Assembly: GCA_963728975.1 (NCBI GenBank)
Contig: CAVSMF010000001.1
Span: 1,984,001-2,048,000 of the forward strand
Origin: DATFCK01 sp963728975
GTDB lineage: Bacteria > Verrucomicrobiota > Verrucomicrobiia > Chthoniobacterales > UBA10450
Direction of reading: 5' to 3'
DNA length: 64,000 nucleotides
Below, piece by piece: positions 63,101 through 64,000 of the stretch. The translations under genes and the position numbers were made by a program. Positions within the stretch are counted from its first letter, which is position 1, and each line of letters opens with the position of its first letter. The notes under the pieces were generated by a model, which saw only the letters and a program-made list of their open reading frames with translations, was not told the DNA's origin and did not search any database.

Positions 63101-64000
63101 TTACTTCGCCTTTTTGGTAATAAGCTCGCGGATAAAGTAGAGCAGCGACGCTCCCACCATGCAGATGGCTGTGATCTCGAATTCGCCTTTGGTGCCGTGG
63201 GCCAGGACCCAGATAATCACGGCAATGGCCAGGATCGGAACCAACGTCGCTCCGGGAAATCGGAACGGCGGCCCATCACTGCGGACATCGCGCCGATTCA
63301 ACTCCAGCGCAGCCAGACAACAAAGAATGTAAAGAAGAAGCACCGCCATGTTCGACAGGACCGCGAGCTTCTGAAAGGTCGAGCTGAATGAGAGCAAAAA
63401 CGCCAGCGCCGCGTAGGTCACGATGGCTACGTTCGGGGTATGAAATCGCGGATGCACCCGGGCGAACCATTTTGGAATAAATCTGTCCCGTCCCAAAGCA
63501 AAGATGATCCGGGGTGAGCTGAGGATGTCGCTGGTTGCGAAACCGAAAGCGGAGACGACAAGGCCGATTAACATGAGCATTCGCCCGGTATTCCCGAGAA
63601 ACCGCCCGGCGGCTTCGGCCAGGGCCGTGTCGGTATACTTTCCCAAGTCGGGGCCCAGAACACCGAGCGCGACCAATTGAATCATGATGTAGAGCAAAGT
63701 CGTTATGCCGAGGGCGATGAAAATTGCGCGCGGCACAGTTCGCGCCGGCTGTTTGATTTCGCCGCTCGGGACGAGAGCGACCTCGACCCCGACGAACGCG
63801 AACAGCAACTGGAGGACACTGCGCCCAAGGGGTCCGCCGGCTGGCCAGCCCGGCCAGGCCAGCGCTTCCGGCCGGAGAAAGAAAACGCCGGCAACGACGA
63901 AAACGAGCAAGGGGGCAAGCTTGATCAAAGTCACCGCTTCGACGGCGCGGGCTCCGCCCCGGACACCCCGGACGTTGATCGTGGTCAGCAGCAGCAAGAC
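63101..64000 (-). CDS. APC-superfamily amino acid permease (5' end outside window)
   Basis: The C-terminal 299 residues of a permease; the frame is open through the last base of the window. Eight or so helices are visible: TLIKLAPLLVFVVAGVFFL, the LLFAFVGVEVALVPSGEIKQP segment (the FxGxE helix of APC permeases), IFIALGITTLLYIMIQLVA, and later SDILSSPRIIFALGRDRFIPK, a conserved loop with YAALAFLLSFSSTF after it. Likely imports an amino acid or polyamine. Family is clear; substrate is not. Confidence 0.9.
   Translation of the reverse strand, partial: VLLLLTTINVRGVRGGARAVEAVTLIKLAPLLVFVVAGVFFLRPEALAWPGWPAGGPLGRSVLQLLFAFVGVEVALVPSGEIKQPARTVPRAIFIALGITTLLYIMIQLVALGVLGPDLGKYTDTALAEAAGRFLGNTGRMLMLIGLVVSAFGFATSDILSSPRIIFALGRDRFIPKWFARVHPRFHTPNVAIVTYAALAFLLSFSSTFQKLAVLSNMAVLLLYILCCLAALELNRRDVRSDGPPFRFPGATLVPILAIAVIIWVLAHGTKGEFEITAICMVGASLLYFIRELITKKAK

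Overview
The window looks like chromosomal DNA from a GC-rich Verrucomicrobiota-type bacterium, probably of the Chthoniobacterales kind. This is an inference from gene content: the LL-diaminopimelate aminotransferase route to lysine, hopanoid genes (HpnH next to squalene-hopene cyclase), adenylate-cyclase/TPR fusions, GC-rich coding, abundant REP-like intergenic hairpins, and few recognisable Shine-Dalgarno sequences. No phage, plasmid, CRISPR array, IS transposase or rRNA operon was seen. One tRNA gene was found.

Layout. 1-9 kb: an end of an unknown gene, a DUF5996 protein with an AraC regulator, purH, a small-membrane-protein/degenerate-HtrA-TonB pair, a DUF4203 membrane protein, a sulfotransferase, a threonine/serine dehydratase and an MtfA-type peptidase. 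9-24 kb: a Tat-type aminotransferase (frameshifted), two exported metallopeptidases (M28, M3), MarC, the hopanoid pair hpnH-shc (both frameshifted), a large secreted multi-domain protein, Mn superoxide dismutase and a frameshifted membrane glycosyltransferase-like gene. 24-28 kb: a nucleotidyltransferase pair, dapL, a sigma/anti-sigma-like pair, a 32-copy heptanucleotide satellite and a CAT-anticodon tRNA. 28-43 kb: cyclase-TPR protein, LMF1-like protein, a two-gene phospholipid acylation operon (Aas-like enzyme plus an acyltransferase-hydrolase fusion), MFS transporter, TMTC-like protein, L,D-transpeptidase, a small AP2-like basic protein, an RsmA-Nudix fusion and a DUF697 protein. 43-64 kb: transketolase, surface proteins, a Ca/H antiporter, rplI-dnaB, cyclopropane synthase, an Fe-S assembly cluster (SufT, NifU-like scaffold, cysteine-less rhodanese), TMEM175, a 2-oxoacid dehydrogenase E1a-E1b-E2 operon, SMC and part of an amino-acid permease.

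How genes fit together. Membrane chemistry recurs: hopanoid synthesis (hpnH, shc), phospholipid acylation (Aas-like, PlsC-like) and cyclopropanation (cfa). The Fe-S group SufT/NifU-like/rhodanese lies beside cfa and upstream of rplI-dnaB. Several pairs are translationally coupled by 4-base ATGA overlaps (5185-5188, 26922-26925, 33802-33805).

The most unusual signal is the repeats. At least three families of palindromic elements fill the spacers. One family carries a TGTAG motif at the foot of a hairpin whose arms differ from copy to copy but stay self-complementary, as expected of REP elements. Several elements are read in frame inside proteins: the PlsC-hydrolase linker, the E2 lipoyl linker, an SMC coil insert and the tail of the NifU-like protein. 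Separately, four single-base frameshifts sit in otherwise well-conserved genes between 9.3 and 23.7 kb. This is either local sequence error or real decay.
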